From positions 1 to 21,206 of the IMG/VR virus record IMGVR_UViG_3300027878_000019: a DNA stretch of 21,206 nucleotides; one strand, 5' to 3'. How positions within the stretch are numbered: position 1 is the stretch's first letter; each line of letters opens with the position of its first letter. The notes beneath the pieces were generated by a model. It searched no databases, had not been told where the DNA came from, and was given only the letters and a program-made list of their open reading frames with translations. A program made the position numbers and the translations under genes. Below, piece by piece: positions 14,835 through 21,206 of this stretch. Origin of the DNA: a virus.

Positions 14835-15106
14835 TCGCAATCCTCGAATTCAATTAGAGTGCCTGGTAGCGCCATAGACACGAACACAGACGGTGTTGTC
14901 ATGGCGAACGTCACGCCAGGTATCGCCATAGATGCAGACACAGATGGCATCGCGATGGCAAACGCTGCGCTAGGTAGCGACACGAGAATTGTGCCGATGC
15001 AAACCTTACCTGTGGCAACGTCGCGATACGGAAAGTAGCCGAAGGTCAGCACGGATAGCGCATTGCCTAACCAGCCGCGGCTAGCTATCCGCTTGAATCG
15101 GTTCAT
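14831..15106 (-). CDS. Short protein with five 9-residue repeats (possible beta-helix), unknown
   Basis: A 91-residue protein. After a basic start (MNRFKRIASRGWLGNALS) and a YFPYRDVATGKVCIG linker, residues about 41-85 consist of five 9-residue units, each with Pro at position 6: ILVSLPSAA, FAIAMPSVS, ASMAIPGVT, FAMTTPSVF, VSMALPGTL. The units alternate small and hydrophobic residues, which would suit a stacked beta-strand coil. The DNA repeat unit is 54 bp, two 9-residue units. It ends in acidic LIEFEDCE. I do not know this family; similar Pro-spaced Met/Ala/Ser repeats occur in small proteins of tailed phages. Its start overlaps the previous stop (TGATG) and its stop overlaps the next ATG (ATGA). 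Confidence 0.6.
   Translation of the reverse strand: MNRFKRIASRGWLGNALSVLTFGYFPYRDVATGKVCIGTILVSLPSAAFAIAMPSVSASMAIPGVTFAMTTPSVFVSMALPGTLIEFEDCE
14865..14990. repeat. 54-bp tandem repeat, about 2.3 copies
   Basis: Copies begin at 14865 (GGTAGCGCCATAGACACG), 14919 (GGTATCGCCATAGATGCAG) and 14973 (GGTAGCGACACGAG), each 54 bases apart. The first two are diverged at several positions but keep the spacing exactly. They encode the paired 9-residue units of the repeat protein at 14831-15106. Substitutions mostly conserve the hydrophobic pattern, so the repeat is probably maintained at protein level. Confidence 0.75.
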
Positions 15107-15726
15107 CAGCTTGCCACTCGCGTTGTATCGGTCAGCGTGTGCGTCACGTTGGTTGCACCCACCGGATCATCGTACACAATGCTGGTTGGGTTCTGCGCAT
15201 CATTGGCAGTGGAATCGCCAACCGTTACTGACCATATATTCAACATAGCCGCTTCAAATGTCAAGCCGGTTGCCACCGCGTACGCCATGATTGCGGCCAC
15301 GACCGCGGCTGCGCTCGGTTGGGCCGCCGTGATTGCCGTCTGTGCAGCGGTGACGTTTGTCGGCGTGGCGAACCCCGTCGCCGTAGACCATGCACCCGCG
15401 CCATGTGTGCCACTGAGTTGCGTATCAATCTGCGCGACGGTTGGAATATCTACCGAACTCGTCAACACGTCTGCATTCTCAGTCTCACGCGGTGCCACCA
15501 TGAACGAACGCCGTAGGGTGGTGTCAGCAGAGTTGTAGAGAATGAAAACCCCGGCATGGGCGTCAGGCGCATTCAGTACGTACTGATACAAGCCATCCAC
15601 GACCTCGACAACGCCGGTGGTGATTGTAGTCACGAGCGTGCCCGCGGCATCGTACAGTTTGCCGTGAACCGTCAAATCTGTGTTGTGTGCGCCAAGGTCG
15701 GCAACGCAATATACTGGGTAGCTCAT
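15106..15726 (-). CDS. Virion structural-like protein, unknown
   Basis: A 206-residue protein starting MSYPVYCVADLGAHNTDLTV. Residues 1-85 look like a beta-sandwich domain (TLVTTITTGVVEVVDGLYQY then AHAGVFILYNSADTTLRRSF), of the kind that begins many phage accessory tail or fibre proteins. A middle Ala/Thr-rich stretch (TNVTAAQTAITAAQPSAAAV) is probably a helical linker. The last 60 residues contain FEAAMLNIWSVTVGDSTAND and a beta-like ending, a layout common in phage minor structural proteins. No enzyme motif is seen. It overlaps both neighbours by a few bases, as in a single translation unit. Role inferred from place and composition. Confidence 0.6.
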   Translation of the reverse strand: MSYPVYCVADLGAHNTDLTVHGKLYDAAGTLVTTITTGVVEVVDGLYQYVLNAPDAHAGVFILYNSADTTLRRSFMVAPRETENADVLTSSVDIPTVAQIDTQLSGTHGAGAWSTATGFATPTNVTAAQTAITAAQPSAAAVVAAIMAYAVATGLTFEAAMLNIWSVTVGDSTANDAQNPTSIVYDDPVGATNVTHTLTDTTRVAS

Positions 15727-15995
15727 GGTGTTGTGTTATCCAAAATTACGCCAAGTGAAGCCAGCGCCGTCAGCAGTGAGGCTAGTGCCGCATTGCCGCC
15801 CCGACTGCCAGTTACAGACGGCGGACTACTGCCACCAACCGGCGAAACAAATGGCGATTCGGTAGTCGGGCAAACCCATAGTCTGCCCGTATCGGTTGAC
15901 AGCCCCATCTCACCCTGCCAGCCTATTGCCGTCGCTCTGAGTATGGTTTGCGTGCCCAGTGAAGCACGTACGATCATCGGCGTTTTATTTAACAT
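15723..15995 (-). CDS. Small fibre-associated-like protein, unknown
   Basis: A 90-residue protein starting MLNKTPMIVRASLGTQTILR. Residues 25-45 (GWQGEMGLSTDTGRLWVCPT) resemble the 'L-x-x-G-E-x-G-x-x-T-D-T-G-x-x-x-x-G' strand-turn found at the front of phage fibre and head-fibre proteins. A Ser/Pro/Gly-rich linker and a helical AALASLLTALASLGVILDN end follow. It could be a fibre adaptor or a short fibre. It overlaps the preceding and following genes. I do not recognise a full family. Confidence 0.55.
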   Translation of the reverse strand: MLNKTPMIVRASLGTQTILRATAIGWQGEMGLSTDTGRLWVCPTTESPFVSPVGGSSPPSVTGSRGGNAALASLLTALASLGVILDNTTP

Positions 15996-16395
15996 TTGCC
16001 GCCTTCCCGTCAGGCTTGAACCGCTGTGTTATTTCATCCACAAACCACTGCGGATTCTCCAACGCCTTGCGTAGAATATCAGGATTCTCACGCATCTCGG
16101 CTATGATGGCATCCTGCACATTAGCCCGCTGCTGCAATGCGTCCCAGAATTGACTATAATCCTCTTGTAGAATGGCTTGCAGTTTTGTGAGCGCTTCTTT
16201 GAACATGTCGCCATCTTTGCGCTCTTTGACTGCCTCGATTTTCGCCTCTACCGCCTGCCGGTTGCGCTCGCCTACATTCTCAGCGATGGTGCGGCGGGTG
16301 TTGCCACTGTAGCCGTCAGGCACAGCAACAACCTCGCCACGGCTACGTGGCACGCCTTCGATAATATCATCCTCAGCCAGGACAATGATTTTCAT
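15985..16395 (-). CDS. Helical charged protein of the adsorption block, unknown
   Basis: A 136-residue protein starting MKIIVLAEDDIIEGVPRSRG. A short N-terminal beta segment (about 1-30, ending VVAVPDGYSG) precedes a long, highly charged helical stretch: NRQAVEAKIEAVKERKDGDM, LTKLQAILQEDYSQFWDALQ, then VQDAIIAEMRENPDILRKAL. The ending is basic (RFKPDGKAANVK). It could form coiled coils and might be an assembly factor or chaperone for the adjacent fibre or spike, but nothing proves this. It overlaps the spike gene stop as ATGA and the next gene's start by 11 bases. No recognised family. Confidence 0.55.
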   Translation of the reverse strand: MKIIVLAEDDIIEGVPRSRGEVVAVPDGYSGNTRRTIAENVGERNRQAVEAKIEAVKERKDGDMFKEALTKLQAILQEDYSQFWDALQQRANVQDAIIAEMRENPDILRKALENPQWFVDEITQRFKPDGKAANVK

Positions 16396-17282
16396 ACCAG
16401 TGTACCTTTGCTTTGGGCCGGTGATGTCGGTCTCAGATTGAAGTTGCCGCCTGCTACATTCTCAAAAAGCGGATTGGTGGTGAAGTTGGCTGTGCCAGCG
16501 GGCACAGTTGTAATATTGAAAAAACCAGAGTTTGAGAGTGCATTGGTGTTGTGTGTGCCGCTGCCACCCCTGTAATTTACCGTCAGGCCGCTAGCATTCG
16601 AGATAATCGAATTTTTGATAATGATGGCTATGGTTGGGTTAGTTCCGGCGTTGCCAGCTAGAAAGAACAATGTTTGGATTCGATTCGCACCAGTATTCGC
16701 TATATAAATGACAGTATTCTGTAAATCCCAGGTGATGACCATGTTTGTTGTGCCGAACGTCCTCCCACCGAATAGGGCGTTTTGGCCCGCCGATGTGATG
16801 TCGTTAATCAGGCAGGATATCAGGCGATAGGTTGGGTTACCTGTTAGCGAAAACGCCGTACCGATTAGGCCACCCTCGCCTGATACTGCGTGCGATATGG
16901 ATATATTGCCGAATGTACATCGCTGAAATAAATACAATCCGTCCGCACCCCCTGAGAAAAGTGGCGCACTAGACGTAGCAGTGGCATTTGTAAATCTGAG
17001 ACCGTTTTTCACCATGTTGGGCACTAACACCCAACTGATGGTCGCTGCTGCACCGTCGAAAATCGCCAGTCCGGTATTTTCTGCCTGAATTGTCAGAGAC
17101 TTCGTAAATGTCTGACTACTCCAAGTATGTGTCCCGTCTTTGCAGATGATTGTGTCGCCACTGGCAGCGCTCGTGTGCGCCTTGCTAATGGTGAGCCACG
17201 GCAACAGGGTGGTTCCCGTTCCGTTCGTATCGTGGCCTGGGGTTGTAGCGTGTGAGGCTGGAGCTATAAAAAAAGTTGGCAT
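16392..17282 (-). CDS. Parallel beta-helix spike-like protein
   Basis: A 296-residue protein beginning MPTFFIAPASHATTPGHDTN. The opening 'D-x-N-G-T-G-T-x-L-x-P-W-L-T-I-S-K-A' followed by AASGDTIICKDGTHTWSS is the typical start of right-handed beta-helix (DUF1565/pectate-lyase-like) proteins. The rest alternates short strands and Asn/Gly/Thr turns (SLTIQAENTGLAIFDGA, MVITWDLQNTVIYIANTG, NPTIAIIIKNSIISNASG). The end (NPLFENVAGGNFNLRPTSPA) is a classic beta-helix C-terminal motif ('N-P-x-F...G-N-F-x-L-x-P-x-S-P-A'). It would act as receptor-binding spike or depolymerase; no catalytic residues can be assigned. It starts at the stop of the tail-fibre gene (TGATG). Confidence 0.75.
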   Translation of the reverse strand: MPTFFIAPASHATTPGHDTNGTGTTLLPWLTISKAHTSAASGDTIICKDGTHTWSSQTFTKSLTIQAENTGLAIFDGAAATISWVLVPNMVKNGLRFTNATATSSAPLFSGGADGLYLFQRCTFGNISISHAVSGEGGLIGTAFSLTGNPTYRLISCLINDITSAGQNALFGGRTFGTTNMVITWDLQNTVIYIANTGANRIQTLFFLAGNAGTNPTIAIIIKNSIISNASGLTVNYRGGSGTHNTNALSNSGFFNITTVPAGTANFTTNPLFENVAGGNFNLRPTSPAQSKGTLV

Positions 17283-18310
17283 CAGCTTGTTATTGTTCTC
17301 CCGACTATCTGTGCGTGCGCAGGATACGCGCCCATGCTCGTGACGTATCCCTGCGTGAGTGGCAAGCCGTTCAACCCTAGCGCATCACTGTTTCCCGACA
17401 TTACTTCAATCCAACTCGTGAACCCAATCGGCCTGTGTTCCAATTCGTATTGCCCACTGACTGAATCCTCACGAAAGCGGAAACCTGTCACGACATCATT
17501 CCAGACACCTAACAGGTAGATTTGCAGCACACCGGACGATACCCGAATGCTGCCCGTGGTCGTGTTGTCGTTGCCGCCGATGGTAGAGTTGCTGATTGTC
17601 TTGTCGGTGATGCTGGCAGCGCTGTATCCCGCACGGTCGTTCTGCACCATCGGGGGTAGCAGTCCCATGTCAACCGCGTTCGGCTGCGCAATCAGTTCCA
17701 ATGGCGCAACGTACCAAGCCGAGCCGTCCCATACGAGCATTTCCAGCGTATCAGTCGCCAGCGCAACCGTGCGCACGGTTGGCGACGATGCCAGAATGGT
17801 GGCTCGTGTGTTGCTCACTACCGTGTATTGCGTGTGCGGATTGGGCAAGCCAACGTGAGCGGTAATCAGCCCCGCCGCCGTGCCAGCGGACTCAAACGCT
17901 GCGCTGCTCAACCCGTCTAGTAAATCAGCGTCCAGACCGCTACCGCTGCCGTCTACCGTGAGCAATTTGGTCAACACATCCGCTGCCGTGTAACCGCTTG
18001 CCAACAGATACGCAGTGCTGGCCTGTGTCGCCATCGTGCCAAGTCCCAGCGTCGTGCGTGCTGCTGTAGCGTTTGCGTCATCCACCAGCGTTGCGCCATA
18101 TGCGCTGATGCCGTGCGCCGTGGTCAGCGCTTGGTGCGCAGACACAGCAGCAGAAGCAGCGCCGAATGGTTCAACCGATAGTGGCACATACGTATATGTG
18201 CCACTATCCCACACCCAGGCTTTGCCGGAGTCGGTCGCGCCAGCGGCGGGCTTTGTCCACTCGCCATAATCGGTATATAGTTTAGATGGTGCAAACACGC
18301 CTACGGGCAT
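17282..18310 (-). CDS. Tail fibre protein
   Basis: A 342-residue protein with typical fibre modules. AVSAHQALTTAHGISAYGAT and ANATAARTTLGLGTMATQ (around residues 55-95) match the 'H-x-x-x-x-x-x-A-H-G...A-R-x-x-L-x-L-G-T' repeats of tail fibres. GSGLDADLLDGLSSAAFE (about 122-140) matches the 'S-G-L-D-A-D-x-L-D-G' fibre motif, and GLPNPHTQYT follows. The C-terminal third is beta-rich (TTTGSIRVSSGVLQIYLLGV, FREDSVSGQYELEH) and would form the distal tip. It acts in host attachment outside the cell. Codons 35-45 lie in a perfect 14-bp inverted repeat. No clear ribosome-binding site precedes its ATG, only 6 bases after the holin stop, suggesting coupling. Confidence 0.8.
   Translation of the reverse strand: MPVGVFAPSKLYTDYGEWTKPAAGATDSGKAWVWDSGTYTYVPLSVEPFGAASAAVSAHQALTTAHGISAYGATLVDDANATAARTTLGLGTMATQASTAYLLASGYTAADVLTKLLTVDGSGSGLDADLLDGLSSAAFESAGTAAGLITAHVGLPNPHTQYTVVSNTRATILASSPTVRTVALATDTLEMLVWDGSAWYVAPLELIAQPNAVDMGLLPPMVQNDRAGYSAASITDKTISNSTIGGNDNTTTGSIRVSSGVLQIYLLGVWNDVVTGFRFREDSVSGQYELEHRPIGFTSWIEVMSGNSDALGLNGLPLTQGYVTSMGAYPAHAQIVGRTITS
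18177..18208. repeat. Perfect 14-bp inverted repeat with 4-base loop inside the tail-fibre gene
   Basis: GATAGTGGCACATA at 18177-18190 and its exact complement TATGTGCCACTATC at 18195-18208 flank a CGTA loop. The hairpin falls near the 5' end of the tail-fibre coding sequence (roughly codons 35-45, SGTYTYVPLSV). The symmetry is complete with no mismatches. Confidence 0.85.
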
Positions 18311-18316
18311 TTTAGA

Positions 18317-18664
18317 TTATCCTAGCGCTCGTGTGTTTGCCGAACGTGACGCATTGACTAGCCGTCCCTTGAAAATATCTACCGCGCCCTCGATGATATT
18401 GCGGAGGGCACCGATGTTGATTTCGGGATGAGCCTCTTTTAGCTCATCCAGCACGTACTGCAATTTCCGACCGTTTGCCGTGTCCCACGTCTCGCCCTCG
18501 CGCGGCTTAATCATCTCCTCAGCGTCGATGACGAGCTTCAGCGCCAACTCGAACAGGCTTGATTGTGCTCCCCCATCGATATTTCGACCACGCCACCATG
18601 AGTAAACGGACAGGCCGCCGCTCAGGATAAGAAACGCTACGATCACAATCATTGAGGTATCCAT
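18317..18664 (-). CDS. Putative holin (phage LL-H type)
   Basis: A 115-residue protein with one N-terminal membrane segment (about residues 4-24, MIVIVAFLILSGGLSVYSWW) and an amphipathic cytoplasmic part. The pattern LKLVIDAEEMIKPREGETWD then GRKLQYVLDELKEAHPEINI and ALRNIIEGAVDIFK fits the LL-H-type holin layout: a hydrophobic start, an 'A-x-x-x-x-x-A-E-x' helix, a 'G-x-K-L-x-Y-V' helix and a final helix. Holins make the membrane lesion that lets lysis enzymes through. GAGGAG lies 8 bases before ATG. It is between the mini LuxR gene and the tail fibre. No endolysin is recognised in the window. Confidence is moderate because such small membrane proteins vary. Confidence 0.65.
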   Translation of the reverse strand: MDTSMIVIVAFLILSGGLSVYSWWRGRNIDGGAQSSLFELALKLVIDAEEMIKPREGETWDTANGRKLQYVLDELKEAHPEINIGALRNIIEGAVDIFKGRLVNASRSANTRALG

Positions 18665-18668
18665 GTTA

Positions 18669-18956
18669 TTACTCCTCTATGCCATTTAGGTTTGCCGGTC
18701 GCTCTATGCGTCCAGTCACCATTAATACTAATTCTACCAAGTTACGCGCTCCGGTTTTGGTGTAAATATAATGTTGGTGTGACACCACCGAGCATTGCGT
18801 CATGCCAAGATGCCTGCCAATCTCCTTACCTGTCACATGCCCAGCCAACACAGAACGAATCACACGTTCCTCAGATGGTGTTAAACTCAACCCGTGTCCT
18901 TGGCCCGTCTCCATCAGAATTCTGCGGTTAGGCTGGGCTTTGCGTTTCGCCATCAT
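18669..18956 (-). CDS. Mini LuxR/GerE-type helix-turn-helix protein (lysis-module copy)
   Basis: A 95-residue protein. A basic tail (MMAKRKAQPNRRILMETG) precedes a GerE-type DNA-binding domain at about 25-80: L-T-P-S-E-E-R-V-I-R-S-V-L-A-G, then TGKEIGRHLGMTQCSVVSHQ covering the turn and recognition helix, and YTKTGARNLVELVLMV as the last helix. There is no sensor domain. AGGGG lies about 7 bases before ATG. It lies between the lyase and holin genes, in a late region where a transcription factor is unusual. It shares the fold but little identity with the copy at 8992-9195. It may control late genes or act on host regulators; neither can be shown from sequence. Confidence 0.8.
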   Translation of the reverse strand: MMAKRKAQPNRRILMETGQGHGLSLTPSEERVIRSVLAGHVTGKEIGRHLGMTQCSVVSHQHYIYTKTGARNLVELVLMVTGRIERPANLNGIEE

Positions 18957-18965
18957 GCGACGCCC

Positions 18966-20891
18966 CTAGCCGCCACTCAGCGAAGACGTGTCAGCCTTGA
19001 TGAAAGCCTTTAGCGCAGCGATAGCTGTCGGCGTGCCCGTAACCGTCAGGCTGGACGTGTTGGGCGGGTCGACGGGTGGATCGACAGGTGTCGGGTTCAC
19101 AGGTGGCACGACAACGCCTGGTGCGCGTCCGGTACAAACCCCATTGTGGCACACTTGAAGCGCGTAGATCGTGACCTCGGCATAGTCGGATTTGCCATCG
19201 GGCAGCTTAGTAACAATGCCACCGGCTTGGTTGTAGGAGCCAGCCTTGAAATAACAGCCGCTGAGTTCCTTGGTCTGTGTATAGGCCACCAGCTGGCCGT
19301 TGTAGGTATAGGTTATTTTCCCGCCAGCCACCTGGAACCCTACGCGGAATTTGGTGCCTAGTCGATAGCTATCGGTGACTTTGTACCCTTCCGATTTGTC
19401 ACCATCGGTAATCCATAGACTCCCAATACTGCGGTCGCCAGTGGTGTTGCCGACTAGACGGAATACGGTTACATCGTCATTGCCATCGTGGATTTGCCCT
19501 ACCACAACGACAGGCTTACTGCCGATTGGAAGGACACTAACCATCTGCTCAATATCCATCGAATGCGTGCCCGTGGTCGATGACCATGCGGCTTGTGTTT
19601 TACCATCGGGTGACATCTCGCGCAATTCAGAACGTGGGTTCTTGGAGTTCTTGGTCGTTGCCCCGTCTGTGGGTGCCTTGAAGATGACGCCGTCCTTGGC
19701 ACTATTCAAATAGAACCATTCGCCACTATACATCAGCAGTCCGGGGATTTTCACTGTGTCCGGTGTAGTCTTCACCTTGCTAGGCAACGTGACGTACCAG
19801 CCATTCGATGCAATTACGTCCATTGGATAGGTTACTGTACCAGTCGGTGGCGGGTCAACTGGCGGCGGGTCTACAGGTGGTGGTTCCACTGGTGGTTCCA
19901 CTGGTGGCGCGGTGCCCGCTTTTGCGTGCGTCCAATCGGTGTACCCCATATTCTTACCAGACGTTGCCGCTGTTGTCGGGTAGCTTGTCCCGGCGTATGC
20001 GTTGACTAGCCAGGTGATCCAGGTATCGTCACTGGCTGCGGGGTTCTTGAATGCCGGACTATTGCCCGCCGCCGCACCGGTACCGTAGAGGATATCCATT
20101 GCCCGCACAATCGCGTTGTCGGACTCATTGAACGCTACCCACCCAGCACGGTGCAAAATAACCGCACAGACAACCAAGCCCTGCATACCCTCCCACATAT
20201 AGCCGCTTGGTGACGGGAGCCACTTGTAGCTCGCGGCACGTCGCCAATCTTCGGCAAGTACGCCGGACAGTGTGAATGCGCCTCTTTTGGCATCAGGCCG
20301 GTTGATACCCGCCTGTGGTGTGCCAGCGTGCCAATCGGTCGACGTGTATTTCATCTTGTTCCCCGGTGCGTATGCCCCGATGAAGGCGCGGTGCGCAATG
20401 ATGATCATCGCTATCCAGTCGGCACGCCCCGTATACACCGCGGCGGCGGCTAGGCTCGCCCGGGCGTGACCACCCCAATTGTTGGCGGATTGCTCGGCTG
20501 TGCCGATAACGCCGTCGCCACCAGAATGGCCTTGCACGTTGGCCGTGGTAGCTTTCTCTACCCACGTCAGAAAAGCTGCATCACGGTAGCCGATGATATC
20601 AGCGGCAATAATGTAGGTTTGCAGACCGCGTGATAACTCCAGCGCTCGGGCAAACTTTGACGCCATTGCCGAAACGAGGCCTGCAATCGTCTTATCGCGC
20701 ATGGCATTGTCGGCATTGCGCACGGCCACCAGTGCCCCGGCAAGGGTCAGCACATCGTGCTTGCTGTTGTTGTCGGACAGGTCAGCGCTGCCCCAGCTAC
20801 TGTTGGCAGCGCTTAGAACACTACTCCATGCAGCGCCGCTTGTGGGCAATGCTGCGATCTCTTCTGGCGAAATCCAAATTGACATTGACAT
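18966..20891 (-). CDS. Two-domain polysaccharide lyase (alginate-lyase-like toroid + PL7-like jelly roll)
   Basis: A 641-residue protein with AGGAG about 10 bases before ATG. Residues 1-325 form an alpha-helical alginate-lyase-like domain; NNWGGHARASLAAA (137-150) matches the N-N-W/H... motif carrying catalytic Asn/His in (alpha/alpha) toroid lyases. A Pro-rich linker follows (329-350). Residues 352-588 show the three PL7 signatures: RSELREM (420-426), QIH (466-468) and YFKAGSYNQ (547-555), which hold the catalytic Arg, His and Tyr of jelly-roll alginate lyases. A second Pro-rich linker (595-610) leads to a 30-residue tail. It would cleave uronate polymers (alginate-like or glucuronan) of capsule or biofilm by beta-elimination. 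No signal peptide. It lies beside holin, fibre and spike genes, so it may be a virion depolymerase or released at lysis. Substrate not proven. Confidence 0.85.
   Translation of the reverse strand: MSMSIWISPEEIAALPTSGAAWSSVLSAANSSWGSADLSDNNSKHDVLTLAGALVAVRNADNAMRDKTIAGLVSAMASKFARALELSRGLQTYIIAADIIGYRDAAFLTWVEKATTANVQGHSGGDGVIGTAEQSANNWGGHARASLAAAAVYTGRADWIAMIIIAHRAFIGAYAPGNKMKYTSTDWHAGTPQAGINRPDAKRGAFTLSGVLAEDWRRAASYKWLPSPSGYMWEGMQGLVVCAVILHRAGWVAFNESDNAIVRAMDILYGTGAAAGNSPAFKNPAASDDTWITWLVNAYAGTSYPTTAATSGKNMGYTDWTHAKAGTAPPVEPPVEPPPVDPPPVDPPPTGTVTYPMDVIASNGWYVTLPSKVKTTPDTVKIPGLLMYSGEWFYLNSAKDGVIFKAPTDGATTKNSKNPRSELREMSPDGKTQAAWSSTTGTHSMDIEQMVSVLPIGSKPVVVVGQIHDGNDDVTVFRLVGNTTGDRSIGSLWITDGDKSEGYKVTDSYRLGTKFRVGFQVAGGKITYTYNGQLVAYTQTKELSGCYFKAGSYNQAGGIVTKLPDGKSDYAEVTIYALQVCHNGVCTGRAPGVVVPPVNPTPVDPPVDPPNTSSLTVTGTPTAIAALKAFIKADTSSLSGG
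19842..19907 (-). repeat. Pro-rich linker repeat (PPVEPP / PPVDPP) in the lyase gene
   Basis: This stretch encodes residues 329-350 of the lyase and consists of tandem Pro-Pro-Val-Glu/Asp units. At DNA level, GGTGGTTCCACT occurs twice in a row (19879-19890, 19891-19902) with related units on both sides. A similar PPV-NP/DPP linker recurs at 19062-19109. Such linkers separate independently folding domains. Confidence 0.8.
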
Positions 20892-20906
20892 CGATGTTTT
20901 CTCCTA

Positions 20907-21206
20907 TTAATCAGTTTTCGATTCCGTTACTTCTAGTATATCCGGCCCCTTATGGATGAATAATCTATCAATCCAATAGATTGCCTCAAACGGAATGCCG
21001 AACAATACAAATCCCAAAAAACTTATACGTATATACTCACGGATTGAAGCAACCCCGATCATTGGGTGATCACCAACACTTATCCAGAGAAGCGCGCCGC
21101 ACGCGACCAGAAATAGGCTAGATGCTGCACCGATCGTGAAATACCAACCGTTATTCGGTACGTATGGCCCCCAATAGTAGTCAAATAGGTGTCGAATCGT
21201 TTTCGA
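20907..21206 (-). CDS. Small membrane protein, C-terminal part (runs off the right edge), unknown
   Basis: The frame is open from base 21206 to a TAA at 20907-20909 and gives 99 residues of a longer protein. Two hydrophobic stretches are visible: FTIGAASSLFLVACGALLWI (about residues 23-42) and ISFLGFVLFGIPFEAIYWI (about 61-79). A polar, acidic end follows (GPDILEVTESKTD). It is therefore an integral membrane protein with at least two spans. The next gene, the lyase, begins 15 bases later, so the two are probably co-transcribed. Position before lyase and holin allows a lysis-related or superinfection-exclusion role, but there is no family recognition. The start is outside the window. Confidence 0.65.
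   Translation of the reverse strand, partial: SKTIRHLFDYYWGPYVPNNGWYFTIGAASSLFLVACGALLWISVGDHPMIGVASIREYIRISFLGFVLFGIPFEAIYWIDRLFIHKGPDILEVTESKTD

Noticed and set aside
1-21206. Diversity-generating retroelement or CRISPR array
   Set aside because: No reverse transcriptase gene, template/variable repeat pair, or regularly spaced direct repeats were seen.

Overview
The window is a compact late-gene block of a tailed dsDNA phage or prophage (Caudoviricetes). The layout suggests a siphovirus: there is one tail-tube gene, a frameshifting tail chaperone and a tape measure protein, and I see no sheath or baseplate genes. Every supportable gene lies on the minus strand, so transcription runs from base 21206 toward base 1. 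Genes abut or overlap by 1 to 24 bases (ATGA and TGATG junctions are common). There are no tRNAs, rRNAs, CRISPR arrays, integrase or insertion sequences. Nothing identifies the host. A phage-borne polysaccharide lyase suggests a host, or a host biofilm, coated in a uronate-containing polymer.

In transcription order, the first region (21206 to about 16400) is an adsorption and lysis module. It holds the end of a small membrane protein, a 641-aa protein with two different polysaccharide-lyase domains, a small LuxR/GerE-type DNA-binding protein, an LL-H-type holin candidate, a tail fibre and a beta-helical spike-like protein. The second region (16395 to 14493) carries small unassigned virion-like proteins, one with a 54-bp tandem repeat encoding 9-residue repeats. 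The third region (14500 to 9215) is DNA modification and packaging: a ParB-like/methyltransferase fusion, a small-terminase candidate, the large terminase, the portal and a gpF-like head morphogenesis protein, then a small unknown and a second mini LuxR/GerE protein, followed by a hairpin with a T-run.

The fourth region (8907 to 5237) is the capsid set: a protease fused to a scaffold-like tail, an unusual signal-peptide-bearing beta protein, a capsid cement-like protein, the major capsid protein and a small unknown. The fifth region (5234 to 1) is the connector and tail: a connector-like protein, a putative tail terminator, a small unknown, the tail tube, a tail assembly chaperone with a clear -1 frameshift site (A9) that extends it by 114 residues, a second DNA methyltransferase, a virion-morphogenesis protein and the start of the tape measure protein.

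The strongest observations are the frameshift, which explains a roughly 300-base stretch that otherwise looks non-coding, and the two-domain polysaccharide lyase. Others are the paired mini LuxR-type regulators in the late region, a perfect 14-bp inverted repeat inside the tail-fibre gene, and the 9-residue repeat protein. Family assignments are from motif recognition by eye; no database search was run.
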